Source: Opitutales bacterium (GTDB lineage: Bacteria; Verrucomicrobiota; Verrucomicrobiia; Opitutales; UBA953). Taken from it: DNA of 64,000 bases. Within the stretch, counting starts at the first letter, position 1; every line of letters begins with the position of its first letter. The notes under the pieces are model-generated. The model saw only the letters and a program-made list of their open reading frames with translations. It did not search any database and was not told the origin of the DNA. Below, piece by piece: positions 53,201 to 63,733 of the stretch. The stretch covers positions 114,652 through 178,651 of the forward strand of contig JAFSAO010000014.1 in NCBI GenBank assembly GCA_017440935.1, in the 5' to 3' direction. A program made the translations under genes and the position numbers.

Positions 53201-55859
53201 CGTGCGGGAACACAATTTGAAAAACGTTTCGCTGGAAATCCCGCATCACGCGCTAACAGTCTTTACGGGCGTTTCCGGATCGGGAAAATCTTCGCTCGCG
53301 TTTGACGTAATTTTTGCGGAAGGACAGCGCCGTTTCATGGAATGTATGAGCGCCTACGCGCGGCAGTTCGTGGAACAAATGCCGCGTCCCGATGTTGACG
53401 TGCTGGAAGGCTTGCCGCCGACGGTCGCCATCGAGCAACGCATCACGCGCGGGAGCGCAAAATCCACGGTCGCGACGGTTACCGAAGTCGCGCAATACTT
53501 GCGTTTGCTGTTTGCACGCATCGGCGTGATGCATAATCCGCGCACGGGAACGCCGCTTGTCGCGGGAACGCAGGAACAAGTCGCCGAACGCATCGTTTCC
53601 GTTTTGAAGAAACGCCGGAAAAGCGAAAAACTTTTTCTCGCCGCTCCGCTTATTCGAAATCGCAAAGGGCACCATCAACCGCTTGCAACTTGGGCAATCG
53701 AACACGGCTTTGAGAAACTGCGTATCGACGGAATCATTACGGACTTGAAAAATTTTAAGCCGCTCGATCGTTACAAAGAACACGATATCGAAGTCGTCGT
53801 CGCGGACCTCTCGCCCGGAAACATCGGCGAATCCGGATTGAAAAAATCCGTTGCGGAGGCGCTCCGTCTCGGGAAAGGCGTGGCGGTTTTGCTCGACGCT
53901 CGCGGGAGCGCCGTCGAATGGCTTTCGCGGGAACGCATCGATCCGACAACCGGAGAAGCGTTTCCGGAGCTCGACCCGAAGAATTTTTCGTGGAATTCTC
54001 CGCGCGGCTGGTGCGAAGCGTGCCACGGGCACGGACGCGTTGTCGAAGCATGGGGCGCGGAGGAAGATGCGCTCAACGACGATGCGTTGTCCGACCGCGT
54101 TTCGCGAAAAATCTGTCCGGCGTGCGGCGGCGAGCGCCTGAATCCGATTGCGCGCGCCGTGAAAATTTTTGCCGACGAAAAATGCGCCGCGGGAACGTCG
54201 TTTTCGTTGCCGCAGTTGCTTGCTCTCCCGCCGTCGCGGTTGCTCGACGTGCTGGAGCACTTGAAACTCAATGCGCGCGACAAGGCGGTTGCGGCGCGCA
54301 TCGTTCCCGAAGTGCGCGCGCGTTTGAAATTTCTCGACGGTGTCGGGCTCGGCTATCTTACGCTCGAACGCGCCAGCAACACGCTTTCCGGCGGCGAAGC
54401 TCAGCGCATTCGTCTTGCGGCGCAGCTCGGCTCGAATCTTTCCGGCGCGCTTTATGTTTTGGACGAGCCGAGTATCGGCTTGCACCCGCGCGACAACGCG
54501 CGCCTCATCGAATCGCTGAAAAATTTGCGCGATCGCGGGAACACGGTGCTCGTTGTCGAGCACGACGAAGACACTATGCGCGCGGCAGACAACGTGGTGG
54601 ATCTCGGTCCGGGCTCGGGAACACAGGGCGGCGAAATCCTTTTTTCCGGCACTCCGAAGAATTTGGAAAAAAGCGCGAAGTCGAAAAATTCGCGGACGGC
54701 AAAATTTTTGTCCACGGGAATTGCGCACCCGATGCGCGGCGCGTGGCGCAAGGTTCCGCGCAACGCAGAGTTCGTTTCTCTGCTCGGCGCGCGCTTGCGT
54801 AATTTGAAAAACGTCGATGTGAAATTCGCCGTTGGGCGGCTCAACGTGGTTTGCGGCGTTTCCGGCGCGGGGAAATCGACGTTGGTTTCCGATTTGCTCG
54901 CGCCCGCACTTGCGTTTGCCGTATCGAAAAAATCAGATACGCTGACGGGAACACGAGCCCTGCGGGAACGCCTCGTTGACGACGATTCCGGAAAAATTGT
55001 TTTCGATGAATTGCGCGGCGGGAACGCGTTTCGCAAGCTCGTCGTCGTGGATCAGGAACCGATCGGTAAAACGTCGCGTTCGACCCCGGCGACTTACATC
55101 GGTGCGTTCGACATCATTCGTCAGGTCTTTGCAACGCTTCCCGAAGCACGGATGCGCGGGCACACGGCGGGATTTTTCTCGTTTAACACAAAAGGCGGGC
55201 GTTGCGAAACCTGCGCGGGAGCGGGGCGCGTGAAGCTCGAAATGAATTTTATGCCCGACACGAGTGTCGTTTGCGAAGATTGTGCGGGAACGCGTTATTC
55301 GCCGGCGGTTGCCGATATTCGCTGGAACGGAAAAAATATCGCAGAAGTGCTCGCCATGACTTTTGCCGAAGCGGCGGAGTTTTTCTCGTTTCACAAAAAA
55401 TTGCAGGAAATTTGCGCGTTAATGGTGGAATGCGGTTTGGGTTATCTGACGCTCGGGCAAAGCTCTCCGACGCTTTCCGGCGGCGAATCGCAACGGCTGA
55501 AACTCGTCAGCGAACTTGTTACCGCGCTCCCGTCGTGGAAGGAACGCATGGGAAAAACGCGAGCGGGAACTCCGCAGAAAAATTGTTACATTCTCGAAGA
55601 GCCGACGATCGGGTTGCACCAGTCTGATTGCGAAAAATTGCTTTTGCTGTTGCATCGTTTGGCGGACGAAGGGCACACGATCATCGTCGTTGAGCACCAT
55701 CTCGACGTGCTCGCGGAGGCGGATCGCATTATCGAAATCGGACCCGACGGCGGGAACGCGGGCGGACGCGTGCTTTATCAGGGCGATGTTTGCGGCTTGG
55801 CGAAACTTTCCGGGGAAAAATCCCCGACTGCCGCGTTTTTGCGTAGCGTTCTTCACTGA
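50238..55859 (+). CDS. uvrA: Tandem (double-length) excinuclease UvrA
   Basis: The protein is 1873 residues, about twice a normal UvrA (~940). It carries two complete UvrA units in one chain. Four Walker A loops are visible: [30 protein letters not shown] and [10 protein letters not shown]. Four ABC signatures are [33 protein letters not shown] and [11 protein letters not shown]. Cysteine pairs of zinc modules occur in each half ([71 protein letters not shown]). It locates bulky DNA damage and loads UvrB in nucleotide-excision repair, normally as a dimer. Here one chain could form the whole dimer. Double UvrA is known from Chlamydiae and relatives, and so supports a PVC affiliation. Confidence 0.95.
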   Translation: MKKSPESIRLRGVRQNNLKGIDVDIPVGKLVVVTGLSGAGKSSLVFETLHAEGQHRYVETFSPYTRQFLELLPEADVDAVENVRPSIAIKQGNSVKTSRSTVGTMTELCDWMKIWFAHHAELIDPATGEPLHAWSPATLWTHARERFAGTPLVVAFLLERPKKIAWTDILPEFASRGFIKLIASGELFEIEDFLRESDSRAFGKIFVVSDRIKIADTERSRFIEAAASAMTLGGGMLSFFQKGEMSGMYEEVGTFADKLVSPKTRRRFREPTSALFSFNSPVGACPRCRGFGRVIEIDWKKVIPDDSKTLAEGVFAPFSGEVYGTSQTDLLRACRRKKIPVNVPWRELSDEIREYVLAGDDDWSEENWDKLWYGVRRFFTWLESTSYKMHVRVFLSRFRAYTKCPECAGTRFREESLCWKWRGNTLPELYSKTVDELLALLTVPAHSGKLSGQGAPEDIALAETRNRLSYLHEVGLGYLTLDRQSRTLSGGETQRVNLTACLGASLANTLFILDEPSVGLHARDLGKMVAILRRLVDGGNTVVVVEHDESVMRAADWLIEIGPRPGAEGGRLVYAGVPAGISECKNSVTGAWLSGERKLQISEEKSTAVAKKNVPKVRIANVFAHNLQNFSAEFPMHALVGLCGVSGSGKSTLLNNVLAHFAEDKSGVPVEDDFELPPFKFETDEAIREVVLVDQSPVSKTPRSNTALYAGVWEHVRKLLAGTEEAQRLGLTAAHFSFNSGDGRCPHCGGAGWEAVEMQFLSDVHVPCPVCEGKRFRKEVLEFLYEGKNVAEILDMTVSEAKTFFAGTRAIVEKLNLLESIGLGYLSLGQPLNTLSGGEAQRLKLVKFLTGIETVKTGKSGSGGNGGLLILLDEPTTGLHREDISLLIKILKKLVAAGNTVVVVEHQTDVLLACDWLLELGPEAGAAGGMLVAAGTPWQLARGNTATAPFLKNALSGDAGENAFACVREDVATPYSGRGKSAQIVLGGVREHNLKNVSLEIPHHALTVFTGVSGSGKSSLAFDVIFAEGQRRFMECMSAYARQFVEQMPRPDVDVLEGLPPTVAIEQRITRGSAKSTVATVTEVAQYLRLLFARIGVMHNPRTGTPLVAGTQEQVAERIVSVLKKRRKSEKLFLAAPLIRNRKGHHQPLATWAIEHGFEKLRIDGIITDLKNFKPLDRYKEHDIEVVVADLSPGNIGESGLKKSVAEALRLGKGVAVLLDARGSAVEWLSRERIDPTTGEAFPELDPKNFSWNSPRGWCEACHGHGRVVEAWGAEEDALNDDALSDRVSRKICPACGGERLNPIARAVKIFADEKCAAGTSFSLPQLLALPPSRLLDVLEHLKLNARDKAVAARIVPEVRARLKFLDGVGLGYLTLERASNTLSGGEAQRIRLAAQLGSNLSGALYVLDEPSIGLHPRDNARLIESLKNLRDRGNTVLVVEHDEDTMRAADNVVDLGPGSGTQGGEILFSGTPKNLEKSAKSKNSRTAKFLSTGIAHPMRGAWRKVPRNAEFVSLLGARLRNLKNVDVKFAVGRLNVVCGVSGAGKSTLVSDLLAPALAFAVSKKSDTLTGTRALRERLVDDDSGKIVFDELRGGNAFRKLVVVDQEPIGKTSRSTPATYIGAFDIIRQVFATLPEARMRGHTAGFFSFNTKGGRCETCAGAGRVKLEMNFMPDTSVVCEDCAGTRYSPAVADIRWNGKNIAEVLAMTFAEAAEFFSFHKKLQEICALMVECGLGYLTLGQSSPTLSGGESQRLKLVSELVTALPSWKERMGKTRAGTPQKNCYILEEPTIGLHQSDCEKLLLLLHRLADEGHTIIVVEHHLDVLAEADRIIEIGPDGGNAGGRVLYQGDVCGLAKLSGEKSPTAAFLRSVLH

Positions 55860-55939
55860 GCAAACTGAATTCGCCTGCGGCAAATTTCAATTTGCTCGCG
55901 GGAACACGAGTTCTTAGGATTCACCGAAATAATTTACAC

Positions 55940-56704
55940 ATGAACAGTAATCTTTTAGAAATTCGCGATTTGTGCGTTTCAATCGGAGAGCGTGAAATTT
56001 TGAAAAACTTTTCGCTGACGCTTCCGAAAGGCGAGGTGCACGCGATTATGGGACCGAACGGGACGGGAAAATCGACGCTTGCGAAAGCGCTCGCCGGTCA
56101 TCCGGACTACACGGTGACGAGCGGGGAAGCGTATCTCGACGGCGTGCAAATCATCGGTAAATCGCCCGACGAAATTGCGCGTCTCGGCTTATTTGTCGCA
56201 TTTCAGTATCCGGTGGAAATTCCCGGAGTAACGATTGCGAATTTTATCCGCGCAATGATGGTGGCGCGCCAGCCGGCGGGAACGCCGTTTAACGCGAAGG
56301 AATTTTACGCAAAACTTTACGAGAAGATGGACGCGTTGGCGATGGACCGCAAATTTACGGCACGCGCCGTCAACGAAGGTTTTTCCGGCGGGGAGAAAAA
56401 GCGGTGCGATATTTTGCAGATGATGATGGCGCAACCGGCTTATGCGATTTTGGACGAAACGGATTCCGGGTTGGATATCGACGCGTTGCGTATCGTTTCC
56501 GAAGGCGTGAACCGTATGCGCGGGAGCGCGTTCGGTGCGCTCGTCATCACGCACTACCAGCGTTTGCTCGATTACATTGTTCCCGACAAAGTTCACATTA
56601 TGGACGGCGGGCGCATTGTCCACTCCGGCGGCAAGGAACTCGCGCTTGAGCTTGAGCAAAAAGGCTACGCGTGGGTGAAGGAGAAGTTTTCGGTGAAAAA
56701 TTAG
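55940..56704 (+). CDS. sufC: SufC, Fe-S cluster assembly ATPase
   Basis: This encodes 254 residues, typical for SufC. ABC-ATPase features: Walker [18 protein letters not shown]-loop [13 protein letters not shown], signature [14 protein letters not shown] and Walker [16 protein letters not shown], with the H-loop [12 protein letters not shown]. The Suf signature stretch HPDYTVTSG matches SufC rather than generic transporters. It would work with SufB and SufD to build Fe-S clusters. SufB and SufD are not in the window; the next gene is a glycosidase. The chosen start matches the family N-terminus. A hairpin with AAATTAGGAATGA (56698-56710) and TCATTCCTAATTT (56728-56740) overlaps the stop codon and probably terminates. 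Confidence 0.93.
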   Translation: MNSNLLEIRDLCVSIGEREILKNFSLTLPKGEVHAIMGPNGTGKSTLAKALAGHPDYTVTSGEAYLDGVQIIGKSPDEIARLGLFVAFQYPVEIPGVTIANFIRAMMVARQPAGTPFNAKEFYAKLYEKMDALAMDRKFTARAVNEGFSGGEKKRCDILQMMMAQPAYAILDETDSGLDIDALRIVSEGVNRMRGSAFGALVITHYQRLLDYIVPDKVHIMDGGRIVHSGGKELALELEQKGYAWVKEKFSVKN

Positions 56705-56760
56705 GAATGAGTAAGCCTTCTAATTTTTCATTCCTAATTTCTAATTTTTCTTCCTTTTTT
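56698..56760 (+). terminator. AT-rich hairpin and T-run after sufC
   Basis: AAATTAGGAATGA (56698-56710) pairs with TCATTCCTAATTT (56728-56740); a T-rich tract follows to 56760. The right arm plus flanking CTAATTTTTC also occurs near 26,225-26,247 and its complement near 3,822-3,836, so this is a small dispersed repeat used as a terminator. Confidence 0.55.
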
Positions 56761-56798
56761 TGTTTTCGCGGGGCGGGGCAAAAGGTAAATTTCCCCGC

Positions 56799-59495
56799 AT
56801 GATTTCAACGAAGCCCCTTGCTCTCATTGCATTTGCCTCTACGATTTTCGCGGGAACGCTTTTTGCCGCTCCCGTGAAGTATTCCCAGCGCCAAACGTTT
56901 GACTTTGATTGGCGTTTTGCGAAGTTCGGCGGAGACGAACATTGCTTGGAGCGCAACGATCCCGGCGCGGAAGCCGCCAAGCCCGGCTACTCCGACGCGA
57001 AATGGCGCAAGCTCGACCTGCCGCACGATTGGGGCGTGGAAAGCCGTTTCATGCCGAACAAACCGAACCAAACCGCCTCGCTCCCGTGGGACGCCGTCGG
57101 TTGGTATCGCAAGGAATTTTCCGTTCCCGCCGCGTCCAAAGGCAACCGCTTTTTCCTCGATTTTGACGGCGTGATGATGACGCCGCAGGTTTACGTTAAC
57201 GGGCAACTCGCCGGCGAATGGAAATACGGCTACAACTCGTTCCGCGTCGATATCACGAAATTTTTGAAATACGGCGGGAAAAACGTTGTCGCCGTGCGCG
57301 CGGAAAACAAGCAGAACTCGACGCGCTGGTATCCGGGTGCGGGTATTTACCGCCACGTTTGGATTACGGAAGCAAATCCCGTGCACATCGCGCATTGGGG
57401 CGTTTTTGTTACGGTTCCCGAAATTAAGGGCATTAAAAAAATCAACGAAAAGAAGCCGCCGAAAGATTACAAGGCTTCGAGCGCGAAAATCAATGTCGCG
57501 ACGACGGTTGCCAACACCGACGACGCTCCCGTGAACGTCGAAATCCTCCAAGCCGTTTATCCGCTTGTCGGGAAAAAAGACAAGCCGTTGGCGACGAAAG
57601 CCGTCGGTTCAGTCAGCGTTCCCGCCGGGAAGGAAAAAGTCATCGACGCGTCTTTTTCGCTGAGTTCGCCGAAGCTTTGGGACGTGATTTCTCCCTCGCT
57701 TTACGTTTTGCGCACGACGGTAAAAATCGTCGGGAGCGACGGGAAGGCGAAAACGACCGACCGCAAAGACACGATTTTCGGCGTGCGCAAGGCGGAATGG
57801 AAACCCGACGGATTTTATCTGAACAATCGCCGTGTGCAGATTAAGGGCGTTTGCCAGCACCACGATTTGGGACCGCTCGGCGGCGCCGTCCACAAGCGAG
57901 CGATCGAGCGTCAAATCGAGATTTTGAAGAGCTTCGGCGTAAACTCGATTCGCACGTCGCACAATCCGCCCGCGCCGGAACTTCTCGAACTTTGCGACCG
58001 CATGGGCATTCTCGTCGACAACGAGCTTTTCGACTGCTGGAAACACCTCAAGGAAGGCAAGGCAAACGGCTACAATCTCTATTGGAACGACTGGCGGGAA
58101 CGCGACGTGCGCAATTTCGTCATGCGCGACAGAAATCACGCCTGCGTGATTGCGTGGTCCGCCGGGAACGAAATCGCCGAGCAGGGCGCGAAAGACGGGA
58201 TCGCGATTGCGAAAGACCTCGTTTCGCTTTTCAAAAAATACGATACGACGCGTCCGGTAACGGTCGGTTGCAACGACTTGAGCGCTTCGTGGAACGGCTT
58301 CGGCAAGGAATTTGACGTTTACGGCTTCAACTACAAACCGAACGACTACAAAAATTTCGCGAGCAAAAATCCGAAGATGCCTTTCGTCGCCTCGGAAACT
58401 TCGTCCTGCGTGAGCACGCGCGGGTTTTACTCGTTCCCCGAAAACGACAAAGACTATGCGCCGTTCTGGCGACGCAATTTCTGCGACAATCTCGCGATTT
58501 GCCAAGTCAGCGACTACGGGCTTTACGCGCCGGGCTGGGCTTACGCTCCCGACGTGGAATTCGGAGCGCTTGAAGACGAGCCGCGCTGCGCCGGTGAATA
58601 CGTTTGGACGGGCTTCGATTATCTCGGCGAGCCCACGCCGTGGAATCTCGGGCGCAAGCCGGAAAACGATTTTCGCGGCGCGTCCGAAGCCGAAATCAAA
58701 AAACTCAAAGAGGAAATGGCGAAAATCCTCGCGCAGGGCACGCCTTCCCGCAGTTCGTATTTCGGAATCGTCGATCTCTGCGGTTTTTGGAAAGACCGCA
58801 CTTACCTTTATCAGTCGCACTGGATGCCGGATGTGCCGATGGCGCACATTCTTCCGCATTGGAACTGGAAAGGTCAGCGCGAAGGAAAAATTACGCCCGT
58901 GTTCGTTTACACGAGCGGCGATTCCGCCGAACTCTTTTTGAACGGAAAATCCCTCGGCAAGCGAAAGAAAAAAACGGGCGCAGGGCTCACCGGAAAAGAT
59001 ATGAACGGCGACATGCGGGAACGCTTCCGCCTGACGTGGACGGACGTGAAATACGAGCCGGGAACGCTCAAAGTCGTCGCCTACAAAAACGGAAAAAAAT
59101 GGGCGGAAGACATTGTGGAAACCACCGATGCTCCCGCGCAAATGAACGTTTCCGTCGATCGCTCGACGATTCTCGGCGACGGGCGCGACCTCGCTTACGT
59201 TACAATCGTCATCGAAGACAAAAAAGGCCGCAAGGTGCCGACCGCCGACAACCGCCTGAAATTCTCCGTCAGCGGGAATGCCGAAATCGTCGGCGTGTGC
59301 AACGGCGACCCGACCGACCACGATTCGATGAAAGGCGACACGATCAAGGCGTTTTCCGGCATGGCGCAGGTGATTTTGCGCTCCAAGCGCGATTCTTCGG
59401 GCAAGGCAACGCTGAAAATTTCCGGCGCAAAACTGCCCGCCGCGACCGTCGACATCAAAATCGAAAAACCGACGGCGCGCCAGCTCCGAAATTAG
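56799..59495 (+). CDS. Secreted GH2 beta-galactosidase
   Basis: This encodes 898 residues. Signal peptide MISTKPLALIAFASTIFAGTLFA; start chosen for it. Sugar-binding domain (about 40-190; DLPHDWGVESRF, GWYRKEFSVP), immunoglobulin-like domain (about 190-330), TIM barrel (about 335-630) and C-terminal beta domains. Catalytic residues fit family GH2: acid/base Glu458 in SAGNEIAEQG and nucleophile Glu533 in FVASETSSC, with NSIRTSHNPPAPELLELCD in between. C-terminal beta modules resemble those of Bacteroides-type beta-galactosidases. It would cleave terminal beta-galactose from oligosaccharides or host glycans outside the cytoplasm. No transporter or regulator is adjacent. Substrate preference is inferred from the family. 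Confidence 0.87.
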   Translation: MISTKPLALIAFASTIFAGTLFAAPVKYSQRQTFDFDWRFAKFGGDEHCLERNDPGAEAAKPGYSDAKWRKLDLPHDWGVESRFMPNKPNQTASLPWDAVGWYRKEFSVPAASKGNRFFLDFDGVMMTPQVYVNGQLAGEWKYGYNSFRVDITKFLKYGGKNVVAVRAENKQNSTRWYPGAGIYRHVWITEANPVHIAHWGVFVTVPEIKGIKKINEKKPPKDYKASSAKINVATTVANTDDAPVNVEILQAVYPLVGKKDKPLATKAVGSVSVPAGKEKVIDASFSLSSPKLWDVISPSLYVLRTTVKIVGSDGKAKTTDRKDTIFGVRKAEWKPDGFYLNNRRVQIKGVCQHHDLGPLGGAVHKRAIERQIEILKSFGVNSIRTSHNPPAPELLELCDRMGILVDNELFDCWKHLKEGKANGYNLYWNDWRERDVRNFVMRDRNHACVIAWSAGNEIAEQGAKDGIAIAKDLVSLFKKYDTTRPVTVGCNDLSASWNGFGKEFDVYGFNYKPNDYKNFASKNPKMPFVASETSSCVSTRGFYSFPENDKDYAPFWRRNFCDNLAICQVSDYGLYAPGWAYAPDVEFGALEDEPRCAGEYVWTGFDYLGEPTPWNLGRKPENDFRGASEAEIKKLKEEMAKILAQGTPSRSSYFGIVDLCGFWKDRTYLYQSHWMPDVPMAHILPHWNWKGQREGKITPVFVYTSGDSAELFLNGKSLGKRKKKTGAGLTGKDMNGDMRERFRLTWTDVKYEPGTLKVVAYKNGKKWAEDIVETTDAPAQMNVSVDRSTILGDGRDLAYVTIVIEDKKGRKVPTADNRLKFSVSGNAEIVGVCNGDPTDHDSMKGDTIKAFSGMAQVILRSKRDSSGKATLKISGAKLPAATVDIKIEKPTARQLRN

Positions 59496-59499
59496 TCGC

Positions 59500-59534
59500 A
59501 AAAGAGCGAAGCGAAAAACTTCGCTCTTTTTTTT
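59500..59534 (+). terminator. Intrinsic terminator after the GH2 gene
   Basis: AAAGAGCGAAG (59501-59511) pairs with CTTCGCTCTTT (59519-59529), with T beyond. No octamer. Confidence 0.9.
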
Positions 59535-59696
59535 ATGAATCGCCGCGGAAGGCTTTTTAATACTCATTCTCATTAGTGTCGGAAAAGAAAAAGAAGTTGA
59601 AAAAATGCCTAAAAAAAGGCAGATTTTTCGGTGCATCCGCGAAGGTCGCGGGGCAGGCCTCAAATCCTTTCATTTACCAAAAACTTATCAAAACTT

Positions 59697-60599
59697 ATGA
59701 GCGAAAAATGCTGTTGCCGCGTGCCGTCGGTCGTTAAAAAGTACCTGATGGCGGTCTCCGGTCTGGTTCTCGTCCTGTTTCTGATTGTCCACGTTGTGGG
59801 CAATTTGCAGATGTTCCAGGCGCCGGAAAAGATTAACACCTATGCGCATTTGTTGCATAGCTTGCCGCCGGTTGCCCTGTGGGGTTTCCGCTTGTTTATG
59901 CTGTTGTGCTTTGTGGTGCACTTCGGCTTGGCGATTCATCTGAAGATGGAAAATCTCGCGGCTCGCGGTCCGGAAAAATACGCGGCGAATGCGACGCGCT
60001 ATGCGGCGTGGTCGGCTCGTGCGATGATTCTCTCCGGAATCGTCATTCTCGCGTTTGTCGTCTTCCACATTTTGCAGTTTACGGTTTTCAAGGAAGCCGG
60101 GCTTTGCGGCATGGCGGCGTATGAAGGCGCGACGACGATTACGGCTGTCGGCGGCGAAGGTATCTTCGGCTACCTCGGTCAGCACGGGAACGCGGAATCG
60201 ACGCTTTCCTACAAGGTTTTTGACGTTTACCAAATGGTTTACAATGCGTTTGCGAATCCGTGGATTTCGCTCGCTTACGTCGTGAGCATGATTTGCCTTT
60301 TCTCGCACCTTTCGCACGGTGTGCACTCGATGTTCCAGTCGGTCGGTCTGCGCAACGAAAAAATGCGTCCGATCTTCCGCGGTATTGCCGTGGTTTATTG
60401 CATTGCGGTTTGCGGCGGTCTGATCGCCGTTCCCGTGGGCGTGCTTACGGGAATCATCAAGCCGAATCCGAACACGACGGCTCCGGTTGCCGAAGTGTGC
60501 TGCCCGATGTCCTGCTGTGAAAAAACGTGCGACGCTCCCGTCGCTGTTGAAGAAACAGTGGTGACGGAAGCGGTTGTCGCTCCCGTTCCCGCGAAATAA
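59697..60599 (+). CDS. sdhC: Succinate dehydrogenase/fumarate reductase cytochrome b subunit
   Basis: This encodes 300 residues with five hydrophobic segments, the di-heme type (SdhC/FrdC of Bacteroides, Bacillus and Wolinella). Candidate heme-ligand histidines lie in FLIVHVVGN, VVHFGLAIHL, FVVFHILQF and FSHLSHGVHSM. The core is membrane-embedded and exchanges electrons with quinone. Odd features: an N-terminal CCCR (residues 5-8) and a C-terminal extension of about 35 residues containing CCPMSCCEKTC, then an Ala/Val/Glu/Pro tail. These cysteines are not part of the known family. The start follows the family pattern. sdhA begins 27 bases downstream. Confidence 0.9.
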   Translation: MSEKCCCRVPSVVKKYLMAVSGLVLVLFLIVHVVGNLQMFQAPEKINTYAHLLHSLPPVALWGFRLFMLLCFVVHFGLAIHLKMENLAARGPEKYAANATRYAAWSARAMILSGIVILAFVVFHILQFTVFKEAGLCGMAAYEGATTITAVGGEGIFGYLGQHGNAESTLSYKVFDVYQMVYNAFANPWISLAYVVSMICLFSHLSHGVHSMFQSVGLRNEKMRPIFRGIAVVYCIAVCGGLIAVPVGVLTGIIKPNPNTTAPVAEVCCPMSCCEKTCDAPVAVEETVVTEAVVAPVPAK

Positions 60600-60626
60600 C
60601 CCCGAATTTTAAGGAGAATTTAAAAA

Positions 60627-62639
60627 ATGAGTTCCAACGTTACTCCCGAAGTCCAATTCGCTTCGAAATGGCAGGCGGTTACGGATCCGAAAGAATTCGC
60701 CGCAAAAATTTCTCAGATTCCGGACGGTCCGATTGCCGGAAAATGGGGCAAGCGCAAGTTTGAATACAAGCTCGTCAATCCCGCGAATCGCCGCAAATAC
60801 CATGTTATCGTGGTCGGTTCCGGTCTCGCCGGCGGTGCCGCTGCCGCCTCGCTCGGGGAAATGGGCTTTAACGTGAGCTGCTTCTGCTATCAGGACAGCC
60901 CGCGCCGCGCGCACTCGATCGCCGCTCAAGGCGGGATCAACGCCGCGAAAAATTACCAGAACGACGGCGACTCCGTTTATCGTCTTTTCTACGATACGAT
61001 TAAGGGCGGCGACTTCCGCGCCCGCGAAGGCAACGTTTACCGCTTGGCGGAAGTTTCCAACGCGATCATCGACCAGTGTGTAGCGCAGGGCGTTCCGTTC
61101 GCCCGCGAATACGGAGGAACGCTCGCGAACCGCTCCTTCGGCGGCGCGCAGGTTTCCCGCACATTCTACGCTCGCGGACAAACCGGTCAGCAGCTTCTCC
61201 TCGGCGCGTATTCCGCGCTCTCGAAGCAAATCGGTCTCGGCACGGTCAAAATGTATAACCGCCACGAAATGATGGACCTCGTCGTCGTCAACGGCGAAGC
61301 GAAGGGTATCGTTACCCGCAACATGGTTACGGGCGAAGTGAAATCGTGGAACGCAGATTGCGTCGTGCTCTGCACGGGCGGCTACGGGAACGTGTTCTAT
61401 CTTTCGACGAATGCGCAGGGGTGCAATGTTACGGCGGCTTTCCGTGCCTACAAACACGGCGCAGGGTTCGCGAATCCGTGCTACACGCAAATTCACCCGA
61501 CCTGCATTCCGGTTCACGGCGAACAGCAGTCCAAGCTCACGCTCATGTCGGAATCGCTCCGCAATGACGGTCGCGTTTGGGTGCCGAAATCCCGCGAACA
61601 GGCAAAACTGATCCGCGAAGGAAAACTCAACCCGAACGACGTTAAGGACGAAGATCGCGACTACTATTTGGAACGCAAATACCCGAGCTTCGGGAACCTC
61701 GCGCCGCGCGATATTTCCTCCCGCGCCGCGAAGGAAGCCTGCGACGACGGTCGCGGTGTTGCTCCGACGGGCTTCGGCGTGTTCCTCGACTTCCGCGATG
61801 CCATCAACCGCCTCGGCGAAGACGTCATTCGCGACCGTTACGGAAATCTGTTCGATATGTATGAAAACATCACGGGCGTGAATCCGTATAAGAACCCGAT
61901 GCAGATTTATCCGGCGTCCCACTACACGATGGGCGGTCTCTGGGTGGACTACAATTTGATGTCCACGATCCCGGGCTTGTTTGTCGGCGGCGAAGCCAAC
62001 TTCTCCGACCACGGGGCAAACCGCCTCGGCGCTTCCGCGCTCATGCAGGGGCTTTCCGACGGCTACTTCGTGCTCCCGGCGGCGATTCCGGACTACCTCG
62101 CGAAATGCGGTCTCAAGGGTGCTCCGAAGAAAGAAGATCATCCGGAATACGCGGCGGCGGAAACCGCTGTTCGCGAACGCATCGAAAAGCTGATGGCGGT
62201 CAAGGGCGACAAATCTCCCCGCTACTTCCACCAGAAACTCGGACACATCATCTGGGAAAAGTGCGGCATGGCGCGCACGAAGGAAGGTCTCACCGAAGCT
62301 ATTGCCGAAATCAAAACGCTTCGCGAAGACTTCTGGAAAAACGTCCGCGTTGTCGGCGATAAAGATACGCTCAATATCGAGCTCGAACGCGCCGCTCGCG
62401 TGGCTGACTTCCTCGAATTCGCCGAACTCCTTTGCCTCGACGCACGGGAACGCGACGAATCCTGCGGCGGACACTTCCGCTCGGAATACGCGACCGATGA
62501 AGGCGAAGCTCAACGCGTTGACGAAAAGTTCCACCACGTCGGCGTTTGGGAATTCCAGGGCGACGGCAAGGATCCCGTTCGCGTGCAGGAACCGCTCGTT
62601 TACGAAAACGTTCACCTCGCAACGCGCTCGTATAAATAA
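60627..62639 (+). CDS. sdhA: Succinate dehydrogenase/fumarate reductase flavoprotein subunit
   Basis: This encodes 670 residues, longer than E. coli SdhA (588) but normal for the Bacteroidetes-like type. The FAD-binding dinucleotide fold ([21 protein letters not shown]) and the covalent-flavin region ([20 protein letters not shown]) are clear. Other landmarks are [41 protein letters not shown] and the Arg/His-rich substrate part ([20 protein letters not shown]). It oxidises succinate or reduces fumarate at the inner membrane. A strong AAGGAG ribosome-binding site precedes the start. Operon order is sdhC-sdhA-sdhB. Confidence 0.95.
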   Translation: MSSNVTPEVQFASKWQAVTDPKEFAAKISQIPDGPIAGKWGKRKFEYKLVNPANRRKYHVIVVGSGLAGGAAAASLGEMGFNVSCFCYQDSPRRAHSIAAQGGINAAKNYQNDGDSVYRLFYDTIKGGDFRAREGNVYRLAEVSNAIIDQCVAQGVPFAREYGGTLANRSFGGAQVSRTFYARGQTGQQLLLGAYSALSKQIGLGTVKMYNRHEMMDLVVVNGEAKGIVTRNMVTGEVKSWNADCVVLCTGGYGNVFYLSTNAQGCNVTAAFRAYKHGAGFANPCYTQIHPTCIPVHGEQQSKLTLMSESLRNDGRVWVPKSREQAKLIREGKLNPNDVKDEDRDYYLERKYPSFGNLAPRDISSRAAKEACDDGRGVAPTGFGVFLDFRDAINRLGEDVIRDRYGNLFDMYENITGVNPYKNPMQIYPASHYTMGGLWVDYNLMSTIPGLFVGGEANFSDHGANRLGASALMQGLSDGYFVLPAAIPDYLAKCGLKGAPKKEDHPEYAAAETAVRERIEKLMAVKGDKSPRYFHQKLGHIIWEKCGMARTKEGLTEAIAEIKTLREDFWKNVRVVGDKDTLNIELERAARVADFLEFAELLCLDARERDESCGGHFRSEYATDEGEAQRVDEKFHHVGVWEFQGDGKDPVRVQEPLVYENVHLATRSYK

Positions 62640-62690
62640 GAGTGCTTAAAGTTTAGAGCTTAATGCTTAAAGAGAGATAAGGAATAAATC

Positions 62691-63482
<792 letters not shown>

Positions 63483-63506
63483 AGGTTAGGGCTTAAAGCT
63501 TAAAGA

Positions 63507-63556
63507 AAAGCGTTCCCGCGCGACGAAAGTCGGTTTTATGCGGGAACGTTTTTTTG
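63507..63556 (+). terminator. Intrinsic terminator after sdhB (octamer pair)
   Basis: CGTTCCCGC (63511-63519) pairs with GCGGGAACG (63540-63548), followed by T. Inside, CGAC-GAAA-GTCG forms a second small hairpin. Confidence 0.88.
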
Positions 63557-63585
63557 TTTATCCGCAAATTCCACGGATTTTGTCA

Positions 63586-63715
63586 TGGAGGACAGGCGTC
63601 TCGCCTGTCCTTTTTTTTGTCCTTACAGGACGAATTTTATTTGTCCGTTGCCCCAAGGCGACGTTCGCTTTGCGAACTTGCCTCGGGCTATAATCCGAAC
63701 GGCTTCCAGCCGAAA
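63586..63715. repeat. Dispersed repeat element, copy B
   Basis: This is the second copy of the element at 8405-8540: TGGAGGACAG, the CGTCTCG-centred hairpin, ACGAATTTTATTTGT, GCGAACTTGCC and TATAATCCGAACGGCTT occur in the same order and nearly the same spacing. Differences are scattered substitutions, some of them compensatory in the hairpin stems, which suggests that the folded structure is kept. Confidence 0.7.
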
Positions 63716-63717
63716 AG

Positions 63718-63733
63718 GTTCCCGCGCGGGAAC
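63718..63733. repeat. Perfect octamer palindrome
   Basis: GTTCCCGCGCGGGAAC is a perfect palindrome made of two octamer cores back to back without a spacer, in non-coding DNA just after repeat copy B. Confidence 0.7.

Noticed and set aside
59559..59577. AATACTCATTCTCATTAGT upstream of sdhC, resembling a Fur box
   Set aside because: It partly matches the 7-1-7 Fur pattern, and regulating an iron-rich enzyme by Fur would make sense. But a single degenerate AT-rich match without a known Fur site in this lineage is not enough.
57609..59663. Long minus-strand open frame opposite the GH2 gene
   Set aside because: A shadow of codon bias; the plus strand encodes a complete GH2 enzyme with both catalytic glutamates. 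The same reasoning removes the long antisense frames opposite purH, argG, uvrA and sdhA.
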